Source of the DNA: Castellaniella denitrificans
GTDB taxonomy: Bacteria > Pseudomonadota > Gammaproteobacteria > Burkholderiales > Burkholderiaceae_B
Direction: 5' to 3'
Length of the DNA: 64,000 bases
NCBI RefSeq assembly: GCF_042653765.1
Contig: NZ_JBHSEZ010000001.1
Span: 682,001-746,000 of the forward strand
In this document: positions 8,586 to 16,863 of the stretch, one piece after another
Layout of the letters: each line of letters opens with the position of its first letter
Numbering within the stretch: the stretch's first letter is position 1
Made by a program: the position numbers and the translations under genes
The notes under the pieces: generated by a model
What the model was told of the DNA's origin: nothing
What the model saw: only the letters and a program-made list of their open reading frames with translations
Databases searched by the model: none

Positions 8586-10390
8586 ACTCTTCGGACCGCC
8601 CCGGACGCATGCCTGCGGACGCGAGACCAGGCGACCGCCCGATGGGCCGCGGGCACCTTCTGCGCCAGATCTACCGGCGCCATTGGCCAAGCCTGGCCGC
8701 CACCGTCGCCCTGGCCCTGCTGACCGCGGCTGCCGGCGCAGGCCTGCTGGGCGTCGCCGGCTGGTTCCTGACCGGCGCGGCCCTGGCCGGAGCCGCCTCG
8801 GCAAGCGCGGCCCAGACATTCAACCTGTTCGCGCCATCGGCGCTGGTGCGCGGGTTCTCGTTCATCCGCATCGGTGCCCGCTATGCGGAACGCCTGGCCG
8901 GCCATACGGCTACATTGCACCTGCTCGCGGAACTGCGCGGCACGCTTTTCCGGGCACTGGCCCGGTTGTCGCCACGCCAACTGGCCCGTTATCGCTCGGG
9001 CGACCTGGTGGCGCGCCTGACATCGGATGTCGATGCGCTCGACACTCTGTTCCTGACCCTGATGGCGCCCCTGCTCAGCGCGCTGCTGGCCGGTCTGGCC
9101 ATGACGGCGATCCTGGCATGGCAACTGCCGGCAGCCGCCGGAGCCGTCGCCGCCGTTTTTCTCGCGGCCTGTCTGCTGGTCCCGGCCATCCTGCTGCACC
9201 AGGCCAAAGCGCCCGGCCAGGCCATACAGGACAGCGCGGCCCAATTGCGCACAGCGGTCCAGGAAGCCGCCGAAGGCCATGCGGACATTCTCTCTTTGGC
9301 GCTCTCGGCACCCGTCCTGCGGCATTTCGACCAGTCCTGCCGCCGGGCAGCCCGCGCCCGGGGCATCCAGACCGGCCTGGGCGCCGGCGGCCAGGGTCTG
9401 ATCCACGCCGCCACCGGCGCCGCCCTGCTGGCCATCCTGTGGGCCGGCCTGGATGCCGTTGCGCGCGGCCTGATGCAGCCCCCCGTGCTGGCCGGGCTGC
9501 TGCTGGCCACCCTGGGCCTGTTCGAGACCGCGGGCCCCGTCGTCCGGGGCGCGGCCCGCATGGGCGCGGCGCTTGCGGCGTTGACGCGCATCGAGGCCAT
9601 CACGGGCGCGGAACCCGACCTGCACGATCCGCCGGAGCCCGGCAAGCTGCCGACGGCAGGCGCCCTGCAGATTCGGGGCGTGCGCTATTCCTATCCGGAG
9701 GCTCCAGACAGGGTAGTCCTGGACGGGATCGACCTCGATCTCCCCCTCGGCAGCCGCACCGCCTTGACCGGAGCCAGCGGTTCGGGCAAATCCACCCTGC
9801 TTCACCTGCTGCTGCGGCTGGACGATCCCCAGTCGGGCTGCATCCGCTTCGGCGGGGTCGATGTGCGCGACTGCGCCCAGCGCGACCTGCATCGCCGCAT
9901 CGCCCTGCTGGCCCAGGATGCGCCGCTGTTCCTCGGTACGATACGGACCAACCTGCTGATCGGCGATCCGCGGGCCGATGACGATTCCCTGTGGCACGCC
10001 CTCGACGCCGCGCGCCTGGGCGGCTTCGTCCGCGGCCTGCCGCATGGCCTGGATACCTGGATCGGGGAAACGGGGGCCGGCCTTTCGGTCGGCCAGGCAC
10101 GCAGGCTGGCCCTGGCACGGGTGCTATTGTCGCCCGCGGTCGTCCTGCTGCTGGATGAGCCGACCGCAGGCCTGGACGCCGACACGGAGGCGGAATTTCT
10201 GGCCGACCTGCCCCGTGCGACCCAGGGCCGTACCGTCGTGCTGGCCACGCATGCGGCCCTGCCGCCCGGAGCGGTGGACCAGACTATGGCGCTGGATGCT
10301 CCGTCCCGGTCTCGAACTCACAGACCGTATACACCGGCAGGCCCGATTCCCGGACCGCCTTCGAGCCGCCCAGGTCGGGCAGGTCGATGA
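8582..10390 (+). CDS. cydC: Thiol reductant ABC exporter subunit CydC, with overprinted C-terminus
   Basis: This is the partner half-transporter of CydD. ATG 8582 overlaps the cydD stop (ATGA). The 602-residue protein has six membrane helices, Walker A GASGSGKST, a degenerate signature LSVGQARRL, Walker B VVLLLDEPTAGLD and the H-loop histidine in LATHAALP. After VDQTMALD the usual C-terminal end of an ABC ATPase is missing; the last 35 or so residues are rich in Pro, Arg and Ser and are encoded antisense to the 3' end of apt. The tail therefore looks acquired by loss of the original stop. Function is probably retained because all ATPase motifs precede it. Confidence 0.93.
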   Translation: MNSSDRPGRMPADARPGDRPMGRGHLLRQIYRRHWPSLAATVALALLTAAAGAGLLGVAGWFLTGAALAGAASASAAQTFNLFAPSALVRGFSFIRIGARYAERLAGHTATLHLLAELRGTLFRALARLSPRQLARYRSGDLVARLTSDVDALDTLFLTLMAPLLSALLAGLAMTAILAWQLPAAAGAVAAVFLAACLLVPAILLHQAKAPGQAIQDSAAQLRTAVQEAAEGHADILSLALSAPVLRHFDQSCRRAARARGIQTGLGAGGQGLIHAATGAALLAILWAGLDAVARGLMQPPVLAGLLLATLGLFETAGPVVRGAARMGAALAALTRIEAITGAEPDLHDPPEPGKLPTAGALQIRGVRYSYPEAPDRVVLDGIDLDLPLGSRTALTGASGSGKSTLLHLLLRLDDPQSGCIRFGGVDVRDCAQRDLHRRIALLAQDAPLFLGTIRTNLLIGDPRADDDSLWHALDAARLGGFVRGLPHGLDTWIGETGAGLSVGQARRLALARVLLSPAVVLLLDEPTAGLDADTEAEFLADLPRATQGRTVVLATHAALPPGAVDQTMALDAPSRSRTHRPYTPAGPIPGPPSSRPGRAGR

Positions 10391-10847
10391 TGGCGGCGGC
10401 CTCGGCCACGTTGGCCCCCAGGCGCTGCAGCAGGCGGGACGCCGCCATCATCGTGCCGCCGGTGGCGATCAGGTCGTCGATCAGCAGCACGCGCTGGCCG
10501 GGCCGCACCGAATCCGTGTGCATCTCCACCGTCGCGTTGCCGTATTCCAGGGCGTATTCCTCGGCCACCGTGCGGAACGGCAGCTTGCCCTGCTTGCGCA
10601 CCGGCACGAAACCCAGGTTCAGCTCGTAGGCCAGCACCGAACCGACGATGAAGCCACGCGCGTCGATGCCCGCCACCAGGTCCAGGCGCTGGCGCATGTA
10701 GCGGTAGACGAACAGGTCGATCAGCACCCGGAACGAGCGCGGGTCCTGCAGGACCGGGGTGATGTCCCGGAACTGCACGCCGGGCTTCGGCCAATCGGGC
10801 ACGGTGCGGATCGTGTCGCGGATGTACTGGGCCGGGTCGGTTTGCAT
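10284..10847 (-). CDS. apt: Adenine phosphoribosyltransferase
   Basis: The enzyme converts adenine and PRPP to AMP in purine salvage. The 187 residues contain the PRPP-binding motif VLLIDDLIATGGTM and the N-terminal pattern IRTVPDWPKPGVQFRDITPV. The start at 10847 (MQTDPAQY) was chosen over an upstream in-frame ATG at 10892 because family proteins begin here. The gene is convergent with cydC and the two coding regions overlap by 107 bases at their 3' ends. It is divergent from kdsD. Confidence 0.95.
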   Translation of the reverse strand: MQTDPAQYIRDTIRTVPDWPKPGVQFRDITPVLQDPRSFRVLIDLFVYRYMRQRLDLVAGIDARGFIVGSVLAYELNLGFVPVRKQGKLPFRTVAEEYALEYGNATVEMHTDSVRPGQRVLLIDDLIATGGTMMAASRLLQRLGANVAEAAAIIDLPDLGGSKAVRESGLPVYTVCEFETGTEHPAP

Positions 10848-10924
10848 GGCTGGATCCTGTGGGGGGGCATGGGGGCGGGCACAGTTTAACAAGCCGTCCC
10901 CCTCACCGGGGGGCCGGTTCCGCT

Positions 10925-10930
10925 TAAAAT
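10925..10930 (+). promoter_or_regulatory. Candidate -10 box of kdsD
   Basis: TAAAAT ends six bases before ATG 10937. If used, transcription would begin at or next to the start codon and give a leaderless mRNA. No good -35 hexamer is seen 16-18 bases upstream. The spacer between the divergent apt and kdsD genes (10848-10936) shows no other -10-like sequence on the plus strand. Confidence 0.4.
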
Positions 10931-10936
10931 CGCGGG

Positions 10937-11923
10937 ATGCATGCCCACCCCAAGCCCAGCCCGGAGGCGATCCGCGCCAGCGCCGACCGCACCTTCGGCA
11001 TCGAGATCCAGGCCCTGCAATCCCTGCGGGGCCGCGTCGACGCGCGCTTCGACCAGGCGGTCGGCCTGATCCTGGACTGCCCGGGCCGCGTCGTCGTCAC
11101 CGGCATCGGCAAATCCGGCCACGTCGCCCGCAAGATCGCCGCCACACTGGCGTCCACCGGCACGCCGGCCTTCTTCATGCACGCGGCCGAGGCCATCCAC
11201 GGCGACCTGGGCATGCTCACCGGCCAGGACATCCTGCTGGCGATTTCCTATTCCGGCTCGGCCCAGGAACTGATCACCATCATTTCCGTGGCCAAGCGCA
11301 TGGGCACGCGCATCATCGCCCTGACCGGCCATCCCGACTCCGAACTGGCCCGCAGCGCCGACCTGGCGCTGGACGCCGCCGTGGACCAGGAGGCCTGCCC
11401 CCTGAACCTGGCGCCCACCGCCAGCACCACGGCCGCCCTGGTGCTGGGCGACGCCATCGCCGTCGCCTGCCTGGAAGCGCGCGGCTTCAACCGCGAGGAT
11501 TTCGCCCGCTCGCACCCCGGCGGCGCCCTGGGACGGCGGCTGCTGACCTCCGTGGCCGACATCATGCGCAGCGGCGCGGCCCTGCCGCGCGTCGCGCCCG
11601 GCACCCTGATCCCCGACGCCCTGACCGAAATGTCGTCCAAGGGCATGGGCATGGCCATCGTCCTGGAAGGCGAGCGCCCCGTGGGCCTGTTCACCGACGG
11701 CGACCTGCGCCGCATGATCGCCCAGCACGGCGACATCCGCGCCCTGCCGGTCTCCGCCGGCATGAGCCGCCACCCGCGCTCGATCGCGGCCGACGCGCCC
11801 GCCATCGAGGCCGCCTCGATCATGGACGCGCACAAGCTCAACCAGATGCTGGTGCTCGACGGCGACGGGCTATTATTGGGGGCTCTGCACATGCACGACC
11901 TCCTCGCCGCAAAGGTCATCTGA
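10937..11923 (+). CDS. kdsD: D-arabinose 5-phosphate isomerase
   Basis: The enzyme converts ribulose 5-phosphate to arabinose 5-phosphate, the first step to Kdo. The 328-residue protein has an N-terminal SIS domain (GIGKSGHVARKIAATLASTG, then AISYSGSAQEL) and two C-terminal CBS domains (about residues 205-325), the standard KdsD/KpsF layout. It opens the conserved kdsD-kdsC-lptC-lptA-lptB block; its TGA overlaps the kdsC ATG by one base (TGATG). Confidence 0.96.
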   Translation: MHAHPKPSPEAIRASADRTFGIEIQALQSLRGRVDARFDQAVGLILDCPGRVVVTGIGKSGHVARKIAATLASTGTPAFFMHAAEAIHGDLGMLTGQDILLAISYSGSAQELITIISVAKRMGTRIIALTGHPDSELARSADLALDAAVDQEACPLNLAPTASTTAALVLGDAIAVACLEARGFNREDFARSHPGGALGRRLLTSVADIMRSGAALPRVAPGTLIPDALTEMSSKGMGMAIVLEGERPVGLFTDGDLRRMIAQHGDIRALPVSAGMSRHPRSIAADAPAIEAASIMDAHKLNQMLVLDGDGLLLGALHMHDLLAAKVI

Positions 11924-12525
11924 TGAACGAACAACCCGGTTTCTCCCACCCCACCGAAGCCCAGATCCTGGCCCGGATTCCGGAAGCGGTCCGCGACCGG
12001 GCCCGCGCCGTGCGCATGATGGTGTTCGACGTCGACGGCATCCTGACCGACGGCAGCCTCTGGTACGGCGAGCACGGCGAGGCCGTCAAGCCCTTCAACG
12101 CGCTGGACGGCCACGGCCTGCGGCTGCTGCGCGAGCAGGGCATCCGCGTCGCCTGGGTCAGCGGCCGCAAGAGCGCCATCACGGCCCGCCGGGCGGCCGA
12201 GCTGGGCATCTCGCCCGTGCTCCAGGGCGTCCGCGACAAGATCACCACGGTCGAGGACCTGGCCCGCGAGGCCGGCCTGTCCCTGCAGGCCGTGGGCTAC
12301 ATGGGCGACGACATCATCGACCTGCCCGTGCTGCAGCGGGTCGGCTTCGCCGCCAGTGTGCCCAACGCCCCCTTCTACGTCGGCCAGGCGGCCCACTGGA
12401 TCAGCACCCTGCGCGGCGGCGCGGGCGCCGTGCGCGAATGCTGCGACCTGGTCCTAGCGGCCCAGGGCCGCCTGGGCGCCTGCTTCACGGCGTCCCTGTC
12501 CACGCTGGGCGGGGCCATCCAGTGA
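11923..12525 (+). CDS. kdsC: Kdo-8-phosphate phosphatase
   Basis: This HAD-superfamily hydrolase releases Kdo from Kdo-8-phosphate in the cytoplasm. It has 200 residues with the HAD motif I DVDGILTDG, motif II region VAWVSGRKS and the acidic motif GYMGDDIIDLPV; there is no cap domain, as is normal for tetrameric KdsC. ATG 11923 overlaps the kdsD stop, and its own TGA overlaps the GTG start of lptC. Confidence 0.95.
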   Translation: MNEQPGFSHPTEAQILARIPEAVRDRARAVRMMVFDVDGILTDGSLWYGEHGEAVKPFNALDGHGLRLLREQGIRVAWVSGRKSAITARRAAELGISPVLQGVRDKITTVEDLAREAGLSLQAVGYMGDDIIDLPVLQRVGFAASVPNAPFYVGQAAHWISTLRGGAGAVRECCDLVLAAQGRLGACFTASLSTLGGAIQ

Positions 12526-13139
12526 AGGACCGCCTGCCCAGTCTCGTGGCCGTGCTGCTGCTCGGCCTGCTGGTGCTGGGCACCTGGTGGGCGTCCGACT
12601 ACGCCCTGCGCTCGATCGAGGTCGACCCGCCCCGGCGCGTGACGCACGAGCGCGACTCCTGGTCGGACCGGTTCACGATGGTGCGCACCGACCCCGCCGG
12701 GCGCGCCATCAACCGCCTGGAAGGCACGGCCATGGAGCACTTCCCGGACACCGGCGCCTACGAAATCACCTCGCCGCGCGCGGTCGGCCACCAGCCCAAC
12801 GCCCCCATCACCGAAGGCACCGCCGACCACGGCACGCTCGACGAACGCGGCGACCGCATCGTGCTGAACGGCAACGCCCACCTGAAGCGCCTGCCCGACG
12901 CCGACCACCAGTTGCTGGACGTGCGCAGCACCCAGCTCATCATCGAACCCAACCGGGACCTGGTCCACACGGACCAGCCGGCGCTGGTCGTCAACGGCCA
13001 TTCCACGCTGCGCGGCAAGGGCATGCGCTACGATAACCGCACCCGCCAGCTCACCGTCACGGCGGCCAGCGACGTCAAGATCTCGGGCGAAGACCAGGCT
13101 GCCCGCAACGCCGGACCCAAAAAGAACGCTCAACCATGA
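12522..13139 (+). CDS. lptC: LPS export ABC transporter periplasmic protein LptC
   Basis: This is a bitopic inner-membrane protein: residues about 7-25 form the single helix (VAVLLLGLLVLGTWWASDYA), followed by a periplasmic beta-jellyroll domain that passes LPS from LptBFG to LptA. GTG 12522 was chosen because it overlaps the kdsC stop (GTGA) and places the helix at the N-terminus; an upstream ATG at 12438 would add residues that are unlike the family. Length 205. Confidence 0.93.
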   Translation: MKDRLPSLVAVLLLGLLVLGTWWASDYALRSIEVDPPRRVTHERDSWSDRFTMVRTDPAGRAINRLEGTAMEHFPDTGAYEITSPRAVGHQPNAPITEGTADHGTLDERGDRIVLNGNAHLKRLPDADHQLLDVRSTQLIIEPNRDLVHTDQPALVVNGHSTLRGKGMRYDNRTRQLTVTAASDVKISGEDQAARNAGPKKNAQP

Positions 13140-13738
13140 AACTCCCGTCTTCCACCCTGATCGCATCGATCGCCGCCTGCGCCCTGTCCCTGGCCGCCCA
13201 GGCGGCCACCGCGCAGAACAAGCCCGCGCCGGCCAAGGACGAACCCGACACGGTGATCCTGTCCGACACCCTGCACTACGACGACGTCAACAAGACCAGC
13301 ACCTTCACCGGCAACGTGGTCCTGACCCGGGGCGCGATGACCCTGCGCGGCGACAAGCTCGTCACCCGCGAGGACGCCCAGGGCAACCAGTTCGGCACCG
13401 CCACGGCCGCCAAGGGCAAGGTCGTCACCATCCGCCAGGAAAACCCCGAGAAATTCGAGACGCTCATCGCCACCGGCCTGCAGGCCGACTACGCCGGCGC
13501 CTCGGGCGACATCACCCTGACGGGCCAGGCGACCGTGACCCGCCAGATCTGCGGCGAAGCCTTCGACAACGTGCGGGGCGCCCGGATCATCTACCACGAG
13601 AAATCCGGCACCTACGAAGCGTTCGGCGGAGAAAACTCGGCCGCCGCCGGCGGACGCGTCCGGTCCCTGGCCCAGCCCCAGTCCCGCATCGACCAGGCCA
13701 TCGCCCGGTGCAAGGCCAAGAAGGCGGGCCGCCCGTAA
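13136..13738 (+). CDS. lptA: LPS transport periplasmic protein LptA
   Basis: The 200-residue protein has a cleavable signal peptide (about residues 1-26, ending AAQAATAQ) and an OstA-like domain (VILSDTLHYDDVNKTSTFTG, TLRGDKLVTRED). It forms the periplasmic bridge that carries LPS to LptDE. ATG 13136 overlaps the lptC stop. The C-terminal 35 residues are basic and Ala/Gly-rich. lptB starts five bases after its stop. Confidence 0.94.
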   Translation: MKLPSSTLIASIAACALSLAAQAATAQNKPAPAKDEPDTVILSDTLHYDDVNKTSTFTGNVVLTRGAMTLRGDKLVTREDAQGNQFGTATAAKGKVVTIRQENPEKFETLIATGLQADYAGASGDITLTGQATVTRQICGEAFDNVRGARIIYHEKSGTYEAFGGENSAAAGGRVRSLAQPQSRIDQAIARCKAKKAGRP

Positions 13739-13743
13739 CTCCC

Positions 13744-14529
<786 letters not shown>

Positions 14530-14567
14530 GCAGCCTGGCGCAAGGCCAGCTGAATTGGGCAGGCCCG

Positions 14568-14649
14568 CCCACGTCGCGGCGTGTACGCCGCTCCGATTCG
14601 CCAGGCACAGCGCAGTCCGCAGGGACTGCCCTGTGTCCAGGCTCATCCC
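14568..14649 (+). repeat. Structured intergenic repeat, copy 1
   Basis: The 82-base element begins CCCACGTCGC and ends CTCATCCC. Hairpin 1 is GCGGCG-TGTA-CGCCGC (14576-14591). Hairpin 2 has 15-base arms at 14604-14618 and 14623-14637 around a GCAG loop, with one C/C mismatch and a G-T wobble in the second pair. The same design recurs at 20265-20346 and 46116-46198. It lies between lptB and the hpf promoter. There is no T-run, so it is not a standard terminator. Confidence 0.85.
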
Positions 14650-14689
14650 CTCGGGGCCGATCCCGCTATCCTACACCGAAAGCAGGCCC

Positions 14690-14717
14690 TTGATGTGGCG
14701 GGGGCAATGGGTACACT
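14690..14717 (+). promoter_or_regulatory. Candidate sigma-70 promoter of hpf
   Basis: TTGATG (14690-14695) and TACACT (14712-14717) are separated by 16 bases, giving a good sigma-70 pattern with a leader of about 90 bases before hpf. No sigma-54 pattern (TGGCAC-N5-TTGC) was found here, although hpf-family genes are often tied to the rpoN locus. Confidence 0.5.
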
Positions 14718-14812
14718 GGACCTGTCATCGAACTGTCAGAAAAGGAGGCTGATCCCGTCCGTACCCGGTTCCATCCGGAACCCTCCCCGTCTTTCCGCAA
14801 GGAGTCTGCACT

Positions 14813-15136
14813 ATGAGCCTGACAATCACCGGTCGCAATCTGGAAATCACCCCGGCCATCCGCGAATACGTCCACACCAAGACGGCGCGCGTCCTGCGGC
14901 ACTTCGATCAGGTCATCGACACACAGGTCATGCTCTCGATCGAGCCCCTGAAGCACACCGCCGAAATCACCATGCGCCTGCGTGGCAAGGACCTGCACTG
15001 CGAAGCCTCGGATGACAACCTGTACGCGGCCATCGATCTGCTGGTCGACAAGGCCGACCGTCAGGTCATCAAGTACAAGACCAAGGCTCAGAACCACGTC
15101 CACGAACCTCCCAAGCGCCAGGAAATCCCCGCCTGA
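14813..15136 (+). CDS. hpf: Ribosome hibernation promoting factor, short form
   Basis: The protein binds the 30S subunit near the decoding centre and silences ribosomes in stationary phase (HPF/RaiA, the old sigma-54 modulation family). The 107-residue length marks the short form, without the C-terminal dimerisation domain. MSLTITGRNLEITPAIREYV and the KDLHCEASDDNLYAAIDLL segment are typical. AAGGAG at 14801-14806 is a good Shine-Dalgarno. Confidence 0.95.
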   Translation: MSLTITGRNLEITPAIREYVHTKTARVLRHFDQVIDTQVMLSIEPLKHTAEITMRLRGKDLHCEASDDNLYAAIDLLVDKADRQVIKYKTKAQNHVHEPPKRQEIPA

Positions 15137-15148
15137 CGGCGGCTGGCG

Positions 15149-15166
15149 GGGCCGCTTCCGCGGCCC
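15149..15166 (+). terminator. Terminator-like hairpin after hpf
   Basis: GGGCCGC-TTCC-GCGGCCC forms a seven-pair stem 13 bases after the hpf stop. There is no T-run after it, so it may end or protect the transcript rather than act as a full intrinsic terminator. The rest of 15167-15344 holds a second GC hairpin (15307-15321) and nothing else recognised. Confidence 0.4.
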
Positions 15167-15344
15167 GGACAACCACATGGCCTCGAGACGATCGTCCGGG
15201 GCCATATTGTTTCCACGCGGCCCGTTTCATGCGGCCGCGCGCGCACGGCCCGGCGCGGCGCCCCTCCCCCGGCCATCCCTTGCGAGCCCTCCTCCGCCGG
15301 CGGCCCGCCCCCGGCGGGGGCATTCCTTCGATGGCCCATTTACC

Positions 15345-15350
15345 TATAAT
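15345..15350 (+). promoter_or_regulatory. Consensus -10 box abutting ptsN
   Basis: A perfect TATAAT ends seven bases before ATG 15358, so transcription should start at or one base before the A of the start codon. No clear Shine-Dalgarno precedes the ATG. The -35 region (ATTCCT or TTCCTT around 15322-15328) is weak. A leaderless ptsN message is the simplest reading. Confidence 0.5.
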
Positions 15351-15357
15351 GGACGCC

Positions 15358-15855
15358 ATGAATCTCACACCCCGCATCCTGCCGCCCGACAATATCGTCC
15401 TGGACCTGGCCGCCACCAGCAAGAAGCGCGCCTTCGAGCACGCCGGCCTGCTGTTCGAGAACCACCAGGGCGTCGCGCGCACCGCGGTCTTCCACAGCCT
15501 GCTGGCCCGCGAACGGCTGGGCTCGACCGCGCTGGGCCACGAGGTCGCCATCCCGCACGGGCGGCTCAAGGATCTGCGCGAGCCGCACGCCGCCTTCATC
15601 CGGCTGGCCGAACCCGTCCGCTTCGACGCCAACGACGGCCGCACCGCCCGCCTGCTGTTCTTCCTGCTGATTCCGGAAACCGCCACCCAGACCCACCTGG
15701 ACCTGCTGGCCGGCATCGCCCGCCTGATGTCCGACGCCGGCATCCGCCAGGCCCTGACACAGTCCACGGACCCCCGGGAAGTCCACCACCTCATCCTGAC
15801 TGGCGCGAGCGCCCCGGCCCCTGAACATGCTGACCATCCAAGAGCTGATTCGTGA
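15358..15855 (+). CDS. ptsN: PTS nitrogen regulatory protein EIIA(Ntr)
   Basis: This is the phosphocarrier end of the nitrogen PTS, which controls potassium, nitrogen and carbon responses through its phosphorylation state. The 165-residue EIIA domain carries the phospho-acceptor histidine in VAIPHGRLKD (about residue 66). ATG 15358 fits the family start; ATG 15349 overlaps the TATAAT and is less likely. The last 29 bases overlap hprK. The C-terminal tail APAPEHADHPRADS runs over the hprK start. Confidence 0.93.
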   Translation: MNLTPRILPPDNIVLDLAATSKKRAFEHAGLLFENHQGVARTAVFHSLLARERLGSTALGHEVAIPHGRLKDLREPHAAFIRLAEPVRFDANDGRTARLLFFLLIPETATQTHLDLLAGIARLMSDAGIRQALTQSTDPREVHHLILTGASAPAPEHADHPRADS

Positions 15856-16765
15856 CAACGCCGAGAAGATCCCCTTCTCCTGGATCGCCGGCAAGGACAC
15901 CGCCGGCCAGCGCCTGATTTCCGATGGCGGCGGCGCCGCCGCCGACCTGGTCGGCCACCTGAATCTGATCCACCCGGGCCGCATCCAGGTCTTCGGCGCC
16001 GAGGAAATGTCCTACTACCTGCGGCTCGAACCGCGCCGCCGCCGGCACCACCTGGACGAACTGGTGGCCGGAGGCGTGCCGGCCATCTTCCTGGCGGCCG
16101 GCACCCAGGCGCCCGACGATCTCCAGGCCTACTGCCTGGAACACGGGATCCCGCTGCTGGCGACGCCCACCGACGCCGCCCTGCTGATCGACCTGCTGCG
16201 CATCTACCTGGGCAAGCGGATGGCGCCCAAGACCACGGTGCACGGCGTCTTCATGGACGTGCTCGGCCTGGGGGTCCTGATCACCGGCGAATCCGGGCTG
16301 GGCAAGAGCGAACTGGCCCTGGAGCTGATTTCCCGGGGCCACGGGCTGGTGGCCGACGACGCGGTCGAACTCTCGCGCACCGCGCCGAACTTCGTCGAGG
16401 GCCAGTGCCCGCCCCTGCTGCAGAACCTGCTGGAAGTCCGCGGCCTGGGGCTGCTGGACATCCGCACGATCTTCGGCGAGACCTCGGTGCGGCGCAAGAT
16501 GAAGATCAAGCTGATCGTCCACCTGGTGCGCCTGACGCCCGACACCTTCGAGCGTCTGCCCACCCAGGACGAATACCAGGACATCCTGGGCATTCCGATC
16601 CGCCGGGTGATGCTGCAGGTCGCGGCGGGCCGCAACCTGGCCGTGCTGGTCGAGGCCGCCGTGCGCAACACCATCCTCAGCCTGCGCGGCATCGACACCA
16701 TGGGCGACTTCATCGAACGCCAGGCCCTGGCCATCATGGAAAGCTCCCGGGAGGCCCGGCCATGA
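15827..16765 (+). CDS. hprK: HPr kinase/phosphorylase
   Basis: The bifunctional enzyme phosphorylates or dephosphorylates a serine of HPr-type proteins. It has 312 residues, with Walker A GESGLGKSE (about residue 153) and the HprK signature LLEVRGLGLLDIR. In proteobacteria it is linked to the PTS-Ntr rather than to sugar uptake, matching its place between ptsN and rapZ. It starts inside the ptsN coding region, which suggests translational coupling. Confidence 0.95.
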   Translation: MLTIQELIRDNAEKIPFSWIAGKDTAGQRLISDGGGAAADLVGHLNLIHPGRIQVFGAEEMSYYLRLEPRRRRHHLDELVAGGVPAIFLAAGTQAPDDLQAYCLEHGIPLLATPTDAALLIDLLRIYLGKRMAPKTTVHGVFMDVLGLGVLITGESGLGKSELALELISRGHGLVADDAVELSRTAPNFVEGQCPPLLQNLLEVRGLGLLDIRTIFGETSVRRKMKIKLIVHLVRLTPDTFERLPTQDEYQDILGIPIRRVMLQVAAGRNLAVLVEAAVRNTILSLRGIDTMGDFIERQALAIMESSREARP

Positions 16766-16863
16766 CCGCGCGCCCGGGCGCGGTCATCGTCGTCCACGGC
16801 GGCGCCGGGCCAGGCTTCCTCCACCCGGGGCCGCAGGCCCCCTCGCCGCGCGCGCCATGCTGA
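16762..16863 (+). other. Small ORF between hprK and rapZ, uncertain
   Basis: A 33-residue frame starts with ATG overlapping the hprK stop (ATGA) and ends seven bases into rapZ. Its first 26 bases are a near-perfect palindrome (ten-pair stem, 16762-16787). The peptide contains AVIVVHGGAGPG, which resembles the N-terminal motif of L-asparaginase/isoaspartyl peptidase, so it may be a relic of a lost gene; the match is short. It may equally be chance coding in a GC-rich spacer. Confidence 0.25.

Noticed and set aside
14568..14649. Repeat copies considered as intrinsic terminators
   Set aside because: No T-run follows the stems on either strand, and one copy lies upstream of a promoter, so termination is not their shared feature.
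14690..14717. Possible sigma-54 promoter before hpf
   Set aside because: The TGGCGGGGGCA stretch lacks the TGGCAC-N5-TTGC spacing; a sigma-70 pattern fits better.
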